The translations under genes were made by a program, and so were the position numbers. Shown one piece after another: positions 33,673 to 43,031 of a DNA stretch of 64,000 nt; position 1 is the stretch's first letter, and every line of letters starts with the position of its first letter. The notes under the pieces were generated by a model. The model saw only the letters and a list, made by a program, of their open reading frames with translations. It was not told the origin of the DNA and searched no databases. The DNA lies in contig CP170502.1 in NCBI GenBank assembly GCA_047947185.1, forward strand, positions 4,836,001 through 4,900,000. Direction: 5' to 3'. Origin of the DNA: JANQJA01 sp047947185 (GTDB lineage: Bacteria > Pseudomonadota > Gammaproteobacteria > Pseudomonadales > Azotimanducaceae).

Positions 33673-34632
33673 TCATGTCTCCTGGAGCGAAAGCCCGTGA
33701 AGTTCGTCAATGCCCAGCATCAGGTTCAGGTTCTGTACGGCGGCACCACCTGCTCCTTTGCCAAGGTTGTCCAGGCGTGCGACCAGGACAAACCTGTCCC
33801 GGTTGCCAAATACAAACAGGTCCACGCGATTGGTGTTGTTGTTGGCCTGGGGCTCCAGCTGGCCGTTTTCCAGCAGGCTGCTGTCGTTGGGTGAATGCGT
33901 GACCACACAGGGCTCCCCCGCATAGGTGTCGGTCAGGACCCCGGCAATTTTGTCCACGCTGGTTTCAGCCTTGAACCATTCTGCAGCGAGCGGAATCGAG
34001 ACCAGCATACCTTGGGCAAAATGACCCACCGATGGCAGGAATAGCGGCGTTTTTTCCAACCCCGCATATCGCTGCATTTCCGGCAGGTGTTTGTGGTCCA
34101 GGTGAAGCGCATAGGGCCGTGAATACCAGAGTGCGTCCGGGTGTTCACGCGCCCGAGCCTCGTAGTCCGCCACCATCTGGCGCCCACCACCCGTGTAACC
34201 GGACAGGGCACTGATTGTCAGTGGTATGTCAGTCCTGAGGTCCCCGTGACGCACCAGCGGGGCAATCGCCAGCAGAAAGCCGGTTGGATAGCAGCCCGGG
34301 TTGGAAACATACCTTGCCCCGGCAATCCGCTTGCGTTGTCCGGGCGCCAGTTCCGGCAGGCCGTAGGTCCAGTCCGGGTTCACGCGATGTGCGGTGCTGG
34401 CATCAATGAAGCGGGTGTTGTTGTTCGCGAGCGCAACCGCCTCGCGGGCGGCGTCGTCAGGGAGGCAAAGCAGGACAATGTCAGCCTCATTGACCAGTTC
34501 CCGGCGCGCCGCCTCTGATTTGCGGTGCGCCTCGTCGATTTCCAGCAGCACAAGATCCGGTCGTCCCTGCAGGAAACCCTGGATCTTGAGCCCGGTTGTG
34601 CCAGCCTGGCCGTCAATAAATACCTTGTACAT
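33673..34632 (-). CDS. argC: N-acetyl-gamma-glutamyl-phosphate reductase, type 2
   Basis: A 319-residue NADPH-dependent enzyme of arginine synthesis that reduces N-acetylglutamyl phosphate to the semialdehyde. The nucleotide motif is FIDGQAGTTGLKI (5-17), and the catalytic Cys114 lies in SNPGCYPTGF. The short length and this N-terminal motif mark the type 2 AGPR group. The start is the ATG at 34632. The frame is open to 34875 over the epoxide hydrolase gene's end, which I rejected. It precedes the aminotransferase by one base. Confidence 0.9.
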   Translation of the reverse strand: MYKVFIDGQAGTTGLKIQGFLQGRPDLVLLEIDEAHRKSEAARRELVNEADIVLLCLPDDAAREAVALANNNTRFIDASTAHRVNPDWTYGLPELAPGQRKRIAGARYVSNPGCYPTGFLLAIAPLVRHGDLRTDIPLTISALSGYTGGGRQMVADYEARAREHPDALWYSRPYALHLDHKHLPEMQRYAGLEKTPLFLPSVGHFAQGMLVSIPLAAEWFKAETSVDKIAGVLTDTYAGEPCVVTHSPNDSSLLENGQLEPQANNNTNRVDLFVFGNRDRFVLVARLDNLGKGAGGAAVQNLNLMLGIDELHGLSLQET

Positions 34633-34645
34633 GCTTTCCTGTCTG

Positions 34646-35791
34646 TCAGCGCAGAGATCTGAAGAATTGCCGGATATCTGCCGCGAGCAGTTCCGGTACC
34701 TCAAGTGCCGCGAAGTGACCGCCGCGCGGTTGTGTTGTCCAGTGAACGATGTTGTAGAGTTCTGCTGCCCAGGCACGGGGTGGCTGGTAGAGCTCGCCAG
34801 GGAACATCGCACAACCTGTCGGCGTGGCGATTCTACCACTTTCGAACAGGTTGTTTTGCACGTGTGCTGACTCATAGTAGAGCCGCATAGAGGCAGTGAT
34901 GTTCCCGTTGATCCAGTAGAGCATGATGTTGGTCAACAGGTCATCACGGCTGACGACAGCATCCAGGTTGCCCTGGCAGTCGGTCCACGCATAAAACTTC
35001 TCGGTAATCCAGGCAGCCAGTCCCGCGGGGGAATCATTCAGCCCGTAGCCCAGTGTCTGGGGGCGGGTGCCCTGTATGGCCTGGTAACCGGTGCCCTCCT
35101 GCATGTGCTGGCGGCGCGATTCCAGGCGCGCCTTTTCCTCGTCCGTGACACCCTCATACGGATCCGCCTTGTGTTTCGGATAACCGGCAAACACCAGGGT
35201 GAGGTGTAACCCGCAGACGGCTTCGGGTGCCAGAACAGCGGTCCAGCTGCTGATGGGTGATCCCCAGTCGCCACCCTGGACACCGTAGCGCTCGTAACCC
35301 AGGCGCCGCATGAGTTCCACCTGGCCTTCCGCCACACGTTTCTGGTCAAACCCCGGGTCGCGGGGGGCCTCCGAGAAGCCATAGCCGGGTATTGAGGGGC
35401 AGATCAGGTGGAAAGCATCAGACGGGTCACCACCGAACTTTTCGGGCTCGGTCAGCATTGGCACAATATGCAGGAACTCGGCAAAAGAGCCGGGCCAACC
35501 GTGGGTCATGACCAGGGGCAGGGCGTCGGGATGCGGTGACCGCTGGTGAATAAAGTGCAGGCGTCGGCCTTCGATTTCCGTTGAATACTGGTCAAGCGCG
35601 TTCAGGCGTGCTTCCTGGCTGCGCCAGTCAAATCCGTTTACCCAGTAGTCGCATAGCGACTTCATGTAGGTGAGATCGCTGCCGTACTGCCAATGGTCGC
35701 CAATTTCATCTGGCCACCGTGTCATTGTGAGCCGGGTACGAAGATCCGTTAGAACCCTGTCGTCCACCTGGACCCTGAAAGGTGTGATCAT
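34646..35791 (-). CDS. Epoxide hydrolase (EHN-domain alpha/beta hydrolase)
   Basis: A 381-residue alpha/beta-hydrolase with an N-terminal EHN domain. HGWPGS (97-102) is the oxyanion motif and Asp175 in GGDWGS the nucleophile, both typical of microsomal-type epoxide hydrolases. Tyr residues that polarise the epoxide lie in the cap region. It forms diols from epoxides. It precedes argC by 13 bases on the same strand. A halohydrin dehalogenase-like gene elsewhere in the window (21296) could supply epoxides, but the two genes are far apart. Confidence 0.85.
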   Translation of the reverse strand: MITPFRVQVDDRVLTDLRTRLTMTRWPDEIGDHWQYGSDLTYMKSLCDYWVNGFDWRSQEARLNALDQYSTEIEGRRLHFIHQRSPHPDALPLVMTHGWPGSFAEFLHIVPMLTEPEKFGGDPSDAFHLICPSIPGYGFSEAPRDPGFDQKRVAEGQVELMRRLGYERYGVQGGDWGSPISSWTAVLAPEAVCGLHLTLVFAGYPKHKADPYEGVTDEEKARLESRRQHMQEGTGYQAIQGTRPQTLGYGLNDSPAGLAAWITEKFYAWTDCQGNLDAVVSRDDLLTNIMLYWINGNITASMRLYYESAHVQNNLFESGRIATPTGCAMFPGELYQPPRAWAAELYNIVHWTTQPRGGHFAALEVPELLAADIRQFFRSLR

Positions 35792-35881
35792 TGTGTGTTC
35801 CTCGAGTGGATTCGGTCTTGTCAGGCGCCGGTCAGGGGCACCAGGCGGGGGGCACCAGCCAAGCGGTTGGGTGATACCCGT

Positions 35882-36862
35882 TCAGCGCCCCATGGCGACC
35901 CATACTGCCCGTTTCCTGTCACCGCTGAATGGTCGACGACCATGCATGACAAGGGCATTGTCGACAAGGGCAAGATCCCCATCCTGCCATTCGAGGTCAA
36001 ATGCCAGGTCATAGGCCGTGTGTGCCAGGTACTCCAGCAGCGCACGCGGGATTTCACCGTCATCCCCCCAGGTAATGGCAGAAGTCGGGTTTTCCGCCGC
36101 GCCACGCCAGCCACAATAGGCTGCAATCAGTTGATTGAATAGCGAGCGCCGGCCATCCGGCAGGTCGCGAACTGCCGGCAGGACAGGTGTCCGGGTACTA
36201 ACGCTGTCATCAGCGTGCCATTCGAAACTGTAACCGAGGGCTTCAAGACGTTGCTCAGCCTCGGCCCGGTTCGCAGCGCCCAGTGTACTCTTCCAGCTTC
36301 GCCCCTGGCCGGACGCTGCATCATTTTCGCCGGGCATGCGGGTCCGGTACCGGACCCCCCGTGTGGCAAGTTCGGTCGCCCAGTCTGGTGCCTCACTTTG
36401 TAGCCGATCGAACAGCCAGTCAGAACGTACCAGCGGCGTGGCACCGCCCGCAGTGGCACTGGTATGACAGTAAAAGAACAGCCAGCGTGGTGAGTCAGGC
36501 GTCTGCGCCATTTCATGGTGCAGGAAGATCTCCACCCCGGGCGGCGCCTCGTTGGCGGTAAAGACGCGGTCAGTGAGATTGATTCTGACCGCGTTGGACA
36601 GCGATTCCTGGTAGGTAAAAGGTCTTGTGCTGAGCGCCGCGGCAAACCGGTCAAACGACGCTGCATCAACCAGGGGATAGTTGCGGAACAGGATGGCACC
36701 GCTGGTGGCAGCCGCGTCCAGCAGGGTATCGCGATGGGTTGCAAGAAAGTCCAGGGTCGGGTCCATGGTGGTGAACCCCTGCGGATTGTCGAGCATAAGT
36801 GGGAACTGCTTATCACCCAGCACCACGCTGTTCGCAGGGTGAGTAAACGGGAGACTGCTCAC
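35882..36862 (-). CDS. TauD/SyrP-like Fe(II)/2-oxoglutarate dioxygenase
   Basis: A 326-residue oxygenase. The metal triad is HHEMAQ (His115-x-Glu117) and a distal His in MHGRRPF followed by the 2-oxoglutarate Arg. The pattern resembles the SyrP/TauD subgroup that hydroxylates amino acids or aminoacyl groups. The GTG at 36862 overlaps the esterase stop (GTGA) and has AGGAAG upstream; the longer frame to 36910 runs into the esterase gene. The substrate is unknown. Confidence 0.78.
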   Translation of the reverse strand: MSSLPFTHPANSVVLGDKQFPLMLDNPQGFTTMDPTLDFLATHRDTLLDAAATSGAILFRNYPLVDAASFDRFAAALSTRPFTYQESLSNAVRINLTDRVFTANEAPPGVEIFLHHEMAQTPDSPRWLFFYCHTSATAGGATPLVRSDWLFDRLQSEAPDWATELATRGVRYRTRMPGENDAASGQGRSWKSTLGAANRAEAEQRLEALGYSFEWHADDSVSTRTPVLPAVRDLPDGRRSLFNQLIAAYCGWRGAAENPTSAITWGDDGEIPRALLEYLAHTAYDLAFDLEWQDGDLALVDNALVMHGRRPFSGDRKRAVWVAMGR

Positions 36863-37518
36863 AATACTTCCTGGAAGAAGCGGGAAATTTCTGCTACTTC
36901 TTCCAGGCAAACCTGGTGCCCCATCGGATAGGTATACCAGCGCACGTCGTAACCCAGGCGAATCAGGTTCTCCCGTGACGTGGCGGCGCGCATCACCGGA
37001 ATCATGGGGTCGTGGGTGCCGTGTGCAATCATGATGGGGATAGCCAGGTTGGCGTCGGTACGCTCGCGCTCGGTGCCACGAACATCATACAGATAGGTAG
37101 ACAGCGCGAGAATGCCGGCAAGTCGATGGTCGAATCGGAGACCCGTGTGCAGCGCTATCACCCCGCCCTGGGAGAAACCCGCAAGCAGAATTTTATGGGC
37201 GGGAATACCCCGCGCCATCTCCCGGTCGATAAACGCCCGGATCTGCGCCGCGGAAACCTCGATGTCGTCCCTGCCTTCAGTCTCAGAATGGGGTACAAAA
37301 TCGTACCAGGCCCGCATTTCAGCGCCACCGTTGATGGTGACCGGCCTGATGGGTGCATGGGGGAAAATGAAGCGAACCGGCAGTGACGCCGGCAGGTGCA
37401 GTTCGGGAACTATGGGTTCGAAGTCGTGGCCATCGGCACCGAGGCCATGCAGCCAGATGATGGCTGCACCTGCCGGCGCGTCGGGTTCAATTTCGATGTG
37501 TTCAAGTAATTCTGTCAT
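36859..37518 (-). CDS. Carboxylesterase / phospholipase (serine hydrolase)
   Basis: A 219-residue cytosolic alpha/beta-hydrolase of the carboxylesterase 2 type. WLHGLGADGHD (21-31) forms the oxyanion hole; the nucleophile Ser lies in LAGFSQGGVIAL; His in YPMGHQV and Asp in HGTHDPMIP complete the triad. The ATG at 37518 is preferred to 37572, which adds unconserved sequence. It shares GTGA with the dioxygenase downstream. The natural substrate is unknown. Confidence 0.85.
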   Translation of the reverse strand: MTELLEHIEIEPDAPAGAAIIWLHGLGADGHDFEPIVPELHLPASLPVRFIFPHAPIRPVTINGGAEMRAWYDFVPHSETEGRDDIEVSAAQIRAFIDREMARGIPAHKILLAGFSQGGVIALHTGLRFDHRLAGILALSTYLYDVRGTERERTDANLAIPIMIAHGTHDPMIPVMRAATSRENLIRLGYDVRWYTYPMGHQVCLEEVAEISRFFQEVL

Positions 37519-37642
37519 CGTGCCTGTCCGGAAATTCGTGGGGCAATAATAACCAATCGGGGCCGAAGGCACCTAATTGCGCTTGGTGCCCTGAAATGAC
37601 TTAATACCGGTTTAAATTGTCTTGCATAACAGGGAGAAGCAC

Positions 37643-38782
37643 ATGGGACCACTTACCGGATACCGGATTATTGAACTCGCGGGCATTGGCCCCGGGCCCT
37701 TTTGCGGCATGATGCTGGCCGATATGGGGGCAGAGGTCATTCGCGTGGATCGGCCGGCAGCGGCGCCACGGCGCGGGCGGGACGTGCTGACCCGGGGGCG
37801 TAAATCGATTGCTGTGGATCTCAAGAGTGCGGCCGGGCGCGAGGTTGTCCTGAAGTTGTGCGAAAGTGCCGACGGTTTGTTTGAAGGTTTCAGGCCGGGT
37901 GTGACCGAGCGCCTGGGACTTGGGCCGGATGATTGCATGGCACGCAATCCGGCACTGGTGTATGGCCGGATGACTGGTTGGGGGCAGGACGGACCCATGG
38001 CGCAGGCTGCCGGGCACGATATCAACTATATAGCACTGGCGGGTGCGCTCCATGCGATAGGTCCGAGAGGAGGCAAGCCGGTGCCCCCGCTTAATCTTGT
38101 TGGCGACTTTGGTGGCGGCGGGATGATGCTGGCATTTGGGCTGGTCTGTGGCCTGCTGGAGGCCGCACGATCAGGCAAGGGGCAGGTGGTTGACGCCGCC
38201 ATGGTGGATGGTGCGGCAACGCTGATGGCAATGTTTTTCTCCATGCACGCCGGTGGTGCCATGCGCCCGGAGCGTGGCACAAACTTGCTGGATGGTGGTG
38301 CACATTTCTACGACACCTATGAAACCAGTGATGGCAGGTACATCTCGCTTGGTTCAATTGAACCCCAGTTTTATGCGTTGCTGCTTGAAAAGGCCGGACT
38401 TGACGGGGAAGAATTTGCGGCGCAGATGGATCAGGCGCGCTGGCCCGAATTGAAAGAAAAACTGGCTGCCGCCATCAGGCAACGCAGTCGTGATGAATGG
38501 TGCGAGATCATGGAAGGCAGCGACGTTTGTTTTGCACCCGTACTTTCTCTCTCGGAAGTGGCAGAACACCCGCACAACAAGGCACGGGGTACCTTCACCG
38601 AACTTGACGGTTTCCTGCAACCGGCGCCCGCACCCCGCTTTTCTCGAAGTGAAGCGAACCTGACCCATGGCTCCCGGTTGCCAGGGCAGGATACCCGGGA
38701 AGTCCTTGCCGCGGCGGGTTATGACGCCAGCGAAATTGATTCACTGGTGGAAACTGGTGCGGTCACCCAGGCAGAAGCCTGA
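37643..38782 (+). CDS. CaiB/BaiF-family CoA-transferase, alpha-methylacyl-CoA racemase-like
   Basis: About 379 residues. ELAGIGPGPFCGMMLADMGAEVI near the N-terminus is the family signature, and GHDINYIAL contains the His-Asp pair used by alpha-methylacyl-CoA racemase. It may act as racemase or CoA-transferase; the sequence favours racemase. The ATG at 37643 has GGGAG upstream; the frame opens at 37622. It is divergent from the esterase gene at 37518. Confidence 0.85.
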   Translation: MGPLTGYRIIELAGIGPGPFCGMMLADMGAEVIRVDRPAAAPRRGRDVLTRGRKSIAVDLKSAAGREVVLKLCESADGLFEGFRPGVTERLGLGPDDCMARNPALVYGRMTGWGQDGPMAQAAGHDINYIALAGALHAIGPRGGKPVPPLNLVGDFGGGGMMLAFGLVCGLLEAARSGKGQVVDAAMVDGAATLMAMFFSMHAGGAMRPERGTNLLDGGAHFYDTYETSDGRYISLGSIEPQFYALLLEKAGLDGEEFAAQMDQARWPELKEKLAAAIRQRSRDEWCEIMEGSDVCFAPVLSLSEVAEHPHNKARGTFTELDGFLQPAPAPRFSRSEANLTHGSRLPGQDTREVLAAAGYDASEIDSLVETGAVTQAEA

Positions 38783-39202
38783 TTGTCTACAGGCCCCTGA
38801 CGGCGGCGCCGGGGGCCCTGGCGCTAACGAGATACCTCGGGTTTTTCGTTCAGGCCCTGCGGTTTTTCCTGCGACTGCCAGCCAACAAGCACAATAACTA
38901 ACCACCTGGGTAAGGCTTTGTGCCGTTTTTGCGGTAAATTGCGGGAAATGAGCATAGTTTTTTTTGCTGGGTGCGTTAGAATTGCGCCATTGCGAGACCG
39001 GCAATGGTGCCCCGGCACTGTTAATTTGCAACCACAACAGAGATGTAAGGCAAGGGCGCCGGATGCTGTCGGGTCCTGGCAAGTGTTGCCAGCCGGGTTT
39101 GAACCTCATTCCAGTAGATTGCTGACTGGGGTTGGGTTGTCATGAGATGCCTGCGGCTGGATTGATCGAAGCCCCATAAACCAGATGATTACAGGTACCA
39201 AC
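38783..39202. other. 420-base non-coding stretch with leader hairpin
   Basis: No ORF of note. The end near the CaiB-family gene has weak GC-rich inverted repeats without a good U run. TAGAAT near 38975 could be a -10 for the gene at 39203, which would have a leader of about 210 nt. Within it, CTGGCAA-GTG-TTGCCAG (39076-39092) forms a perfect 7-bp hairpin. Its role is unknown; it may be regulatory. Confidence 0.4.
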
Positions 39203-39715
39203 ATGAGCGTAGAGTTACTAGATACCACCCGCTTTCATGGCTTCCGGGTTCGGCGGCAGATCGCGGGAAAGACCTATCAGGAATATTTTTCGCTGAAGAA
39301 GGATGGCAAGCGGCTCCGTGGTCCTGCCCGCGCGGCAATCAAGGAAGAGGCTGAGAAGCGTGATGCTGTGCTCGAGAAACAGCAGGCCAAGGCCAAAGCG
39401 GAAGCGGCACGGACGGCACTGTTTGACAAGGATGGTAAGGTGCGGGGCATCCTGTTCCGCATGAAAACCGAAAAGAGCGGCACGCGCACACCGGTGTTCC
39501 AGATTGGAATTATGTCGGCAAAAGCCAACAAGATTGTGAACACGACTGTCTCCATTAACCTGCATGGCCTTGAAGGGGCCTGGGTCAAGGCCGTCGATTT
39601 CTACTGTGAACACAAGAAAATATCCAAGCGGGCGAAGGTCTATCAGGCACTTCTTGACGCCCAGCCGACCAAGGCGCAACTGGATGCCATGAAGCGAAAG
39701 CGCAAGAAACGCTGA
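39203..39715 (+). CDS. Uncharacterised basic protein
   Basis: A 170-residue protein. The N-terminal half resembles an AP2-like or phage-integrase arm fold (TRFHGFRVRRQIAGKTYQEYF), followed by a Lys/Ala/Glu-rich helix (AIKEEAEKRDAVLEKQQAKA) and a C-terminal Lys/Arg cluster, so it may bind nucleic acid. No known function. The ATG at 39203 is preferred over 39185. It has a long leader and a strong terminator, so it is monocistronic. Confidence 0.6.
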   Translation: MSVELLDTTRFHGFRVRRQIAGKTYQEYFSLKKDGKRLRGPARAAIKEEAEKRDAVLEKQQAKAKAEAARTALFDKDGKVRGILFRMKTEKSGTRTPVFQIGIMSAKANKIVNTTVSINLHGLEGAWVKAVDFYCEHKKISKRAKVYQALLDAQPTKAQLDAMKRKRKKR

Positions 39716-39774
39716 TACAAGTCTGTACTTGAAGAAAACTGGCGGGACTTCAGCTCCTGGCAGAAACAGGAAAG

Positions 39775-39797
39775 ACGGGGCTTGCCCCGTTTTTTTT
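39775..39797 (+). terminator. Rho-independent terminator
   Basis: ACGGGGC / GCCCCGT stem (39775-39781, 39784-39790) with a TT loop, followed by seven more Ts. It ends the transcript of the basic-protein gene at 39203. Confidence 0.9.
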
Positions 39798-39912
39798 ACC
39801 TGTAGAAAACCGCTTGCCCATTCGGCCCCTGCTGGAGCCTGCATGTTATTCTTGGAATCCCGGCCCCGGGTCCATGACAGGTGGCCAATGATGCGGAAAT
39901 TGGAGAGGGGAA

Positions 39913-41805
39913 ATGAGTTACAGGGCAATATACCGGGAATCGATTGAAGACCCGGTGGGATTCTGGGGCAAGCAGGCAGAAGCAATTGCCTGGTACACGC
40001 GCCCTGCAACCGTGCTGACCGAGGACGGCACCTGGTTTCCGGACGGAGAACTGAATACGGCTTACCTTGCGCTGGACCACCATGTTGAAACGGGGCGCGG
40101 TGAACAACTGGCATTGGTCTATGATTCACCGGTAACGGGGTCCAAACAGCAGTGCACTTTTACCGAACTGCGTGATGCCGTTGCCCTGTTCGCCGGTGCG
40201 CTGGCGAACGCGGGGATTGGCAAGGGTGATCGCGTTGTGATCTACATGCCGATGATTCCCGAGACCGTGGTAGCGATGCTGGCCTGCGCGCGGCTCGGCG
40301 CAATACATTCTGTTGTGTTTGGCGGGTTTGCCGCGCCTGAACTGGCCAGCCGTATTGATGATGCAAAACCGGCACTGATCCTTACCGCGTCATGTGGTAT
40401 CGAGTTCAGCCATGTGATCGCCTACAAACCCCTGGTGGACGAGGCCCGCCGGCTTGCCGTTCACAAGGTGCCTGGTTGTGTCGTGTTCCAGCGGCCGGAG
40501 TGTGTGGCTGAACTGCAGGCGGGAGACCGGGACTGGACGGACTTCCTGCAGGGCGCAACAGCGGCAGACTGTGTGCCGGTGCGCGGCAGTGACCCTCTCT
40601 ACATTCTCTATACCTCAGGCACAACCGGCAAACCCAAGGGAGTCGTGCGGGACAACGGCGGCCACGCTGTTGCGCTCAGGTACAGTATGGACGCTGTCTA
40701 TGGCGTGGCTCCGGGCGAAGTGTTCTGGGCTGCTTCTGATGTCGGCTGGGTGGTTGGGCACTCCTACATCGTGTATGCACCCCTGCTGGCTGGTTGCACA
40801 ACCATATTGTTTGAGGGTAAACCGGTACGTACGCCGGATGCCGGCACCTTCTGGCGCATTATCGACGACTACCGGGTTAATGTTTTCTTCACGGCACCAA
40901 CAGCATTCCGTGCAGTCAGGAAAGAGGATCCGGATGGCAGTCTGCTGGCCGGGTATGACGTTTCGTCGCTCAGGACCGTCTTTGTTGCCGGCGAACGAAC
41001 AGATCCGTCAACCTATGAATGGCTGGTTGACTTGCTCGGTGTGCCGGTCATTGACCACTGGTGGCAAACGGAAACAGGCTGGGCCATCGCCGGCAATCCC
41101 CTGGGTATCGAGCAGTTTCCGGCACGGGCGGGGTCCGCAACCTTTCCCATGCCGGGTTTCGACGTGCGCATTCTCTCTGAAGACCACACCCCGGCGCCTG
41201 CGGGCAAGGAAGGTGACGTGGTGATCAGGCTGCCGCTGCCGCCGGGCTGCCTGCCGACAGTCTGGGGTAACCACGAGCGATTTGTCACGTCTTACCTCAC
41301 CGCGCATCCGGGCTATTACCAGACCGGTGATGGGGGCTATTTTGATGAGCAGGGTTACCTGTTTATCATGGGTCGAACAGACGATGTGATTAATGTCGCG
41401 GGTCATCGTTTATCCACCGGAGAAATGGAGGAAATTGTCGCCTCCCACGGCGCGGTAGCAGAATGCGCCGTTATTGGTATCGAAGATGCGGACAAGGGAC
41501 AGGTGCCTGCAGGGCTGATTGTGCTCAAGGATGGCGCCAATGTCAGCGAAGCCGAACTCGAGCAGGAACTCGTGGGCAAGGTTCGACGTGAGATTGGCGC
41601 TTTTGCCAACTTCAAACGGACGGTTGTGGTCGGCAGATTGCCGAAGACACGGTCGGGCAAGATTCTGCGCCAGGTGATGCGCAAGATTGCAGATGGTAAA
41701 CCCTATGATCTGCCGGCAACTATCGATGATCCCGCTATTCTTGATGAAATTGCGGTGGTATTTCGCGACAAACGAATTGGCATTGCAGGTGCAAAGGAGG
41801 GCTAG
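39913..41805 (+). CDS. prpE: Propionyl-CoA synthetase
   Basis: A 630-residue acyl-CoA synthetase of the ANL superfamily. The P-loop YTSGTTGKPKGVV, the PrpE-specific RDNGGHAVAL, the adenylate motif WWQTETGW and the C-terminal catalytic Lys in TRSGKILR are all visible. Activates propionate to propionyl-CoA. It is followed 2 bases later by ydfG. No methylcitrate-cycle gene is here, so propionyl-CoA use is elsewhere. Confidence 0.9.
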   Translation: MSYRAIYRESIEDPVGFWGKQAEAIAWYTRPATVLTEDGTWFPDGELNTAYLALDHHVETGRGEQLALVYDSPVTGSKQQCTFTELRDAVALFAGALANAGIGKGDRVVIYMPMIPETVVAMLACARLGAIHSVVFGGFAAPELASRIDDAKPALILTASCGIEFSHVIAYKPLVDEARRLAVHKVPGCVVFQRPECVAELQAGDRDWTDFLQGATAADCVPVRGSDPLYILYTSGTTGKPKGVVRDNGGHAVALRYSMDAVYGVAPGEVFWAASDVGWVVGHSYIVYAPLLAGCTTILFEGKPVRTPDAGTFWRIIDDYRVNVFFTAPTAFRAVRKEDPDGSLLAGYDVSSLRTVFVAGERTDPSTYEWLVDLLGVPVIDHWWQTETGWAIAGNPLGIEQFPARAGSATFPMPGFDVRILSEDHTPAPAGKEGDVVIRLPLPPGCLPTVWGNHERFVTSYLTAHPGYYQTGDGGYFDEQGYLFIMGRTDDVINVAGHRLSTGEMEEIVASHGAVAECAVIGIEDADKGQVPAGLIVLKDGANVSEAELEQELVGKVRREIGAFANFKRTVVVGRLPKTRSGKILRQVMRKIADGKPYDLPATIDDPAILDEIAVVFRDKRIGIAGAKEG

Positions 41806-41807
41806 CC

Positions 41808-42566
41808 ATGGCAGGGACAGTGCTTATAACGGGTGCTTCATCAGGATTTGGGGCGGCGAGCGCACGGCGATTTGCCGCGGCGGGGGACCGCCTGGTACTG
41901 GCCGCACGCAGGATGGATCGACTTGAAGAACTGGTCGCGTCACTGCCTGATCCAGACGCGGTTCATGTTGTGGCGCTGGATGTCCGGGACCGGGATGCGG
42001 TTTTTTCCCTGCCAGACCGGTTACCCGGCGCATTCCGCGACATTGGTGTTCTGGTAAACAATGCCGGGCTGGCCCGGGGGCTTGAAGGCGTGGATGCAGT
42101 TGACGTGGACGACTGGGAGGTCATGGTTGATACCAACATCAAGGGGCTGATGTACGTGACGCGGGCTTTTTTGCCGGCCATGGTCGCGCGCGGTGGTGGC
42201 CATGTGGTCAACATCGGCTCGGTTGCAGCGAGTTGGCCTTATCCGGGTGGCAATGTTTATGGGGGCACCAAGGCATTTGTCCAGCAGTTTTCCCGCAACA
42301 TGCGCACGGACCTGCTTGGCAAGAACATCAGGGTCAGCAACATTGAGCCGGGTATGTGTGAGACCGAGTTTTCCATTGTCCGGTTTGGGGGTGACGAGTC
42401 CAGGGCCAGCCAGGTTTATGCCGGCATGACGCCTCTGTCGGCGGCTGATATCGCGGAGATTGTCTACTGGGTGACAGCCTTGCCTGCCCATATCAACGTC
42501 AACCAGCTGGAGGTGATGCCGACAGAACAGGCCTGGTCACCATTTGCAGTTCATCGGGAGACTTGA
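41808..42566 (+). CDS. ydfG: SDR-family 3-hydroxy acid / malonic semialdehyde dehydrogenase
   Basis: A 252-residue short-chain dehydrogenase closely matching E. coli YdfG from memory: VLITGASSGFG, DILVNNAGLA-type motif, NIGSVAASWPYPGGNVYGGTKAFVQQFS with the catalytic Ser, Tyr and Lys. NADP(H)-dependent oxidation of 3-hydroxy acids and reduction of malonic semialdehyde. It follows prpE by 2 bases, and a 3-hydroxypropionate/propionate link makes sense. Confidence 0.88.
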   Translation: MAGTVLITGASSGFGAASARRFAAAGDRLVLAARRMDRLEELVASLPDPDAVHVVALDVRDRDAVFSLPDRLPGAFRDIGVLVNNAGLARGLEGVDAVDVDDWEVMVDTNIKGLMYVTRAFLPAMVARGGGHVVNIGSVAASWPYPGGNVYGGTKAFVQQFSRNMRTDLLGKNIRVSNIEPGMCETEFSIVRFGGDESRASQVYAGMTPLSAADIAEIVYWVTALPAHINVNQLEVMPTEQAWSPFAVHRET

Positions 42567-42647
42567 ACCTTGTGTTCCGACCCGCTGCATATTCACCCTA
42601 ACTGAATGTCTGTATACTGGTGCTTATATTCGTAAGGCGTTTTTCGC

Positions 42648-43031
42648 ATGATTATTGTCCATGGCACCTTTCCCGTTAAGCCCGAATTCAGGGACGAAGC
42701 GCTGGATCTGATGCGTCGCATGGCGGTCGCAAGCCGGTCTGAAACGGGCTGTATCAGCTACGAGTTCTATATTGGCCTGTCAGATCCGAACAAGCTGTTG
42801 CTGTTCCAGGAGTGGGATTCAGTGGAGTCCCTGCAGGGGCATTTTGACACAGACCACATGGAAGAATTCCTGAAAGTCCTGCCTGACGTGCTGGATGGGG
42901 AGGTGGAAACCAGGCGTTACGAGGTCCGCAGCGCCAGCGAGATAGAGGAAGAGAGCGGGTTGAGTCTCGAGAGTGAAGGCGAGCCAGAGCACACGCCGCA
43001 CTTCGAAAACCGGCCCAAGATCATCCATTAG
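42648..43031 (+). CDS. Antibiotic biosynthesis monooxygenase-type (YgiN-like) protein
   Basis: A 127-residue protein. The first 95 residues are an ABM ferredoxin-like domain (VKPEFRDEALDLMRRMAVASRSETGCISYEFY). The C-terminal 30 residues are an acidic, Glu-rich disordered tail not usual for the family. ABM proteins oxidise quinols or are inactive stress proteins. Its end overlaps the convergent arsC gene by 4 bases. Confidence 0.78.
   Translation: MIIVHGTFPVKPEFRDEALDLMRRMAVASRSETGCISYEFYIGLSDPNKLLLFQEWDSVESLQGHFDTDHMEEFLKVLPDVLDGEVETRRYEVRSASEIEEESGLSLESEGEPEHTPHFENRPKIIH

Noticed and set aside
35882..36910. Longer start of the SyrP/TauD-like gene at 36910
   Set aside because: It would overlap the esterase by 52 bases; the GTG at 36862 has an SD and a GTGA coupling.
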